A model generated the notes under the pieces. The model had not been told where the DNA came from. It did no database searches and was given only the letters and a program-made list of their open reading frames with translations. 64,000 bases of DNA from IMCC2047 sp041395865 (GTDB lineage: Bacteria; Pseudomonadota; Gammaproteobacteria; Pseudomonadales; IMCC2047): positions 1 through 64,000 of the forward strand of contig JAWKZQ010000001.1 of NCBI GenBank assembly GCA_041395865.1. Direction: 5' to 3'. Both the position numbers and the translations under genes were made by a program. Of this stretch, positions 62,040 to 64,000 are shown piece after piece; within the stretch, counting starts at the first letter, position 1, and each line of letters starts with the position of its first letter.

Positions 62040-63294
62040 GGTAGCGCGACACCAATTCAAACAGGCGCTGCTGGGCACCCCGATTGGCTTCCACCACGGA
62101 TCTTGCAGCCTGGCCGACCTGGTCACGCAACGCCGGGCTTTCCAGCCATTCACTGACCTGCCGGGCAAGCTCATCGGCACCGTCAAGCTTCAACATGCCC
62201 CCCGCCGCTACCAATAACTGACTGATATCCGCAAAATTAAAGACGTGCGGGCCTGACAGCACCGGCAGCGCCAGGGCGGCAGGCTCAAGAAAATTATGCC
62301 CGCCCGAGGGCACCAGGGAACCTCCGACAAAGGCGATATCGGACGCAGCGAACAGCAGCATCAGTTCGCCCATGGTGTCACCCACCAGTACCTGTGTTTG
62401 CGGCGTAACGGTCTCGCCACTGCTGCGCCGCACGCTTTTGAAACGCGCCCGGCACAACTCCGCCACCATAGCAAAACGCTCCGGGTGGCGGGGAACAAGG
62501 ACCAGCAGTGCCTCTGGGTGCGTTTCCAGCACCTGCCCAAAAGCCTCAAGAATGGGTTCATCCTCGCCCTGATGCGTACTGGCGGCAACCCAGACCGGGC
62601 GCTGCGCGCCCCACGTCTGGCGCAGTGTTTTACCCGCCTTCAACAGCGGGTCAGCGACCTGAATATCGAATTTAACACTGCCGGTAATGTGCAGTTTCTC
62701 CGGCGCCAGTCCCAGGCCGGTGAAACGCTCTCCGTCGGCCTTCCCCTGGGCGGCAATGGCGCTGATTTTCCCCAACATATCGGCCGTCAGGCCGGCAAAA
62801 CGTCCGTATCCCCGCGCCGAACGCTCGGACAGGCGCGCATTGGCAATCAGCACGGGAATCTGCTGACGGGCGCAGTGATGCACCAGGTTAGGCCACAGCT
62901 CCGTTTCCATGATCAGTGCCAGTCGCGGCTTTACACGCCGAAGAAAACGCTTAACAGCGCCCGGCGTGTCGTAGGGTACGTAGACATGGAACACCGATTC
63001 GCCAAACAGGGCTTTTACCCGTTCCGACCCGGTGGGTGTCATGGTGGTAACGGTAATCGGGAGCTCGGGATAGGCCTGCTGGATTTGCTTGATCAGCGGT
63101 GCGGCGGCAATCGTTTCGCCGACCGAAACGGAATGAAGCCACAGCCCCCCCGGTTGCTCAGGCGCCTCGAAAAAACCAAGCCGCTCTTTCCAGCGCCTGC
63201 GGTAAAGCGGGGCTTTTCGTCCCCGCAGCCAGAGCCGCAAAAAAACGACCGGCAGCAGCAGGTAGTAAAGCAGTGTATAACTGATACGGCTCAT
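62032..63294 (-). CDS. waaA: 3-deoxy-D-manno-octulosonic acid transferase
   Basis: Adds Kdo to lipid A at the inner membrane. 420 aa, GT30 family: N-terminal membrane helix (YTLLYYLLLPVVFLRLWLRG), SVGETIAAAPLI, ETELWPNLV, and the C-terminal GGSLVPSGGHNFLEPAA nucleotide-sugar region. Sits 29 nt downstream of hldE on the same strand, so two LPS-core genes are adjacent. Confidence 0.95.
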   Translation of the reverse strand: MSRISYTLLYYLLLPVVFLRLWLRGRKAPLYRRRWKERLGFFEAPEQPGGLWLHSVSVGETIAAAPLIKQIQQAYPELPITVTTMTPTGSERVKALFGESVFHVYVPYDTPGAVKRFLRRVKPRLALIMETELWPNLVHHCARQQIPVLIANARLSERSARGYGRFAGLTADMLGKISAIAAQGKADGERFTGLGLAPEKLHITGSVKFDIQVADPLLKAGKTLRQTWGAQRPVWVAASTHQGEDEPILEAFGQVLETHPEALLVLVPRHPERFAMVAELCRARFKSVRRSSGETVTPQTQVLVGDTMGELMLLFAASDIAFVGGSLVPSGGHNFLEPAALALPVLSGPHVFNFADISQLLVAAGGMLKLDGADELARQVSEWLESPALRDQVGQAARSVVEANRGAQQRLFELVSRYLS

Positions 63295-63323
63295 TGGCTG
63301 GAGTCAGGCCAGCGTGCGGCGCG

Positions 63324-64000
63324 CTAGTCCTGATCCTTGATCTTTTCCACAATCGCCGTGGTGGAGAGTTCATCGATAAAGCTCAACACCTTGACCTCAC
63401 CGCCCCGGGCCAGAACCAGGTCAGCGCCGACAATTTCGTCAATGCCGTAATCGCCGCCCTTAACCAGCACATCCGGCTGAACCTTTTCCAGCAGTTCACG
63501 GGGCGTGTCCTCGGCAAAGGGCACCACCCAATCGACGGCCTCAAGGCCGGCCAAAACGGTCATGCGCCGTTCAACCGGGTTAATCGGACGCCCCGGTCCC
63601 TTTAGACGCGATACCGATTCATCGGTATTCACCGCAACAATAAGGCGATCGCCCAGGGCTCCGGCTTCCGCCAGGTAACCGACGTGGCCTGCATGAATGA
63701 TATCGAAACAACCGTTGGTAAAAACCACCTTTTCGCCATGCGCACGTGCGTCCTCAATCGCCATCAGCAGTTGATCGACCGTCATTACACCGCGCTCAGA
63801 GCCATGTTCACGCTGAATGGCGCGGCGCAACTCCGGTGTACTGACCGTCGCCGTGCCCAGTTTAGCCACCACCAGCCCTGCGGCCAGGTTGGCCAGCGCC
63901 ACCGCCTGCGGCAGTTCTCCGCCCGCCGCCAAGGTGGTTGCCAGCACCGAAATCACCGTATCGCCGGCACCGGTAACATCGTAAACTTCACGCGCCCTGG
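63324..64000 (-). CDS. hldE: Bifunctional heptose kinase/adenylyltransferase HldE, 3' part
   Basis: Makes ADP-heptose for the LPS core. The reading frame is open to the window edge: upstream of the first in-window ATG it continues with VYDVTGAGDTVISVL, the ribokinase-type anion-hole motif of the N-terminal kinase. The C-terminal cytidylyltransferase-like domain is complete (FTNGCFDIIHAGHVGYL, VKGGDY). The 5' end lies beyond the window. Confidence 0.95.
   Translation of the reverse strand, partial: RAREVYDVTGAGDTVISVLATTLAAGGELPQAVALANLAAGLVVAKLGTATVSTPELRRAIQREHGSERGVMTVDQLLMAIEDARAHGEKVVFTNGCFDIIHAGHVGYLAEAGALGDRLIVAVNTDESVSRLKGPGRPINPVERRMTVLAGLEAVDWVVPFAEDTPRELLEKVQPDVLVKGGDYGIDEIVGADLVLARGGEVKVLSFIDELSTTAIVEKIKDQD

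Noticed and set aside
62296..63327. 343-codon plus-strand ORF opposite waaA
   Set aside because: Fully antisense to a well-conserved gene and without any protein-family features; typical shadow frame in GC-rich coding DNA.

Overview
The window is chromosomal DNA of a gammaproteobacterium, probably a Pseudomonadales/Cellvibrionales-type marine or soil relative. The reasons are pseudomonad-like gene neighbourhoods (tyrS-M23 peptidase-anmK-erpA-bactofilin-argC; rppH-ptsP-lgt-thyA-folA; parC/parE-yqiA-DUF1249-nudF-tolC), a FimX-type protein, the epmA-efp-epmB trio, and a full LPS core set (waaA, hldE). Genus assignment is inference only. Most genes are core housekeeping, tightly packed, with many overlaps and many GTG/TTG starts. 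I found no tRNA, rRNA, insertion sequence, integrase or CRISPR array.

Layout. 0-7 kb: tyrS, a peptidoglycan endopeptidase, anmK, a secreted DsrE-like protein, erpA, bactofilin with its membrane partner, and argC, which appears to start at ATA. 7-12 kb: clcA, hemJ, hemL, then a TetR gene divergent from a secreted cytochrome P460, with a clear palindromic operator between them. 12-20 kb: mrcB with a TPR lipoprotein, a kinase/ATPase fusion, CDGSH protein, SDR, ilvD, GlsB-like protein. 20-26 kb: a leftward cluster for the complete arginine-to-spermidine route through carboxyspermidine (speA, dehydrogenase, decarboxylase, agmatinase), followed by a SET-domain methyltransferase gene. 26-32 kb: folA, DUF2238, PilZ, thyA, lgt, ptsP, rppH. 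32-41 kb: HAD phosphatase, DUF3047, DAACS transporter, Rieske protein, sfsA, rhodanese, psd and the EF-P modification genes. 41-47 kb: a PilZ-like protein and a FimX homologue (type IV pilus/c-di-GMP), then a GcvT/DmdA-like gene with very strong optimal-codon bias behind a structured leader, then mscS. 47-58 kb: parC and parE on the minus strand, separated by a 7-kb plus-strand accessory block. 58-64 kb: yqiA, DUF1249, an ArsC-like/Nudix fusion, tolC, waaA and the 3' part of hldE.

The most unusual part is the block between parC and parE: two tandem paralogous LysR regulators, a P460-type c-heme protein, a secreted isochorismatase-fold cysteine hydrolase, a second and more classical cytochrome P460, a secreted DUF4331 protein and a small outer-membrane beta-barrel. 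Nearly all structural products carry export signals, so this looks like an envelope-located catabolic or detoxification system with a third P460 gene under TetR control elsewhere in the window. Its substrate is unknown; P460 proteins are known for hydroxylamine or NO chemistry, which makes a nitrogenous substrate a reasonable but untested guess. Other points of interest are the ArsC-Nudix fusion, the GcvT/DmdA-like highly expressed gene and the ATA start of argC.
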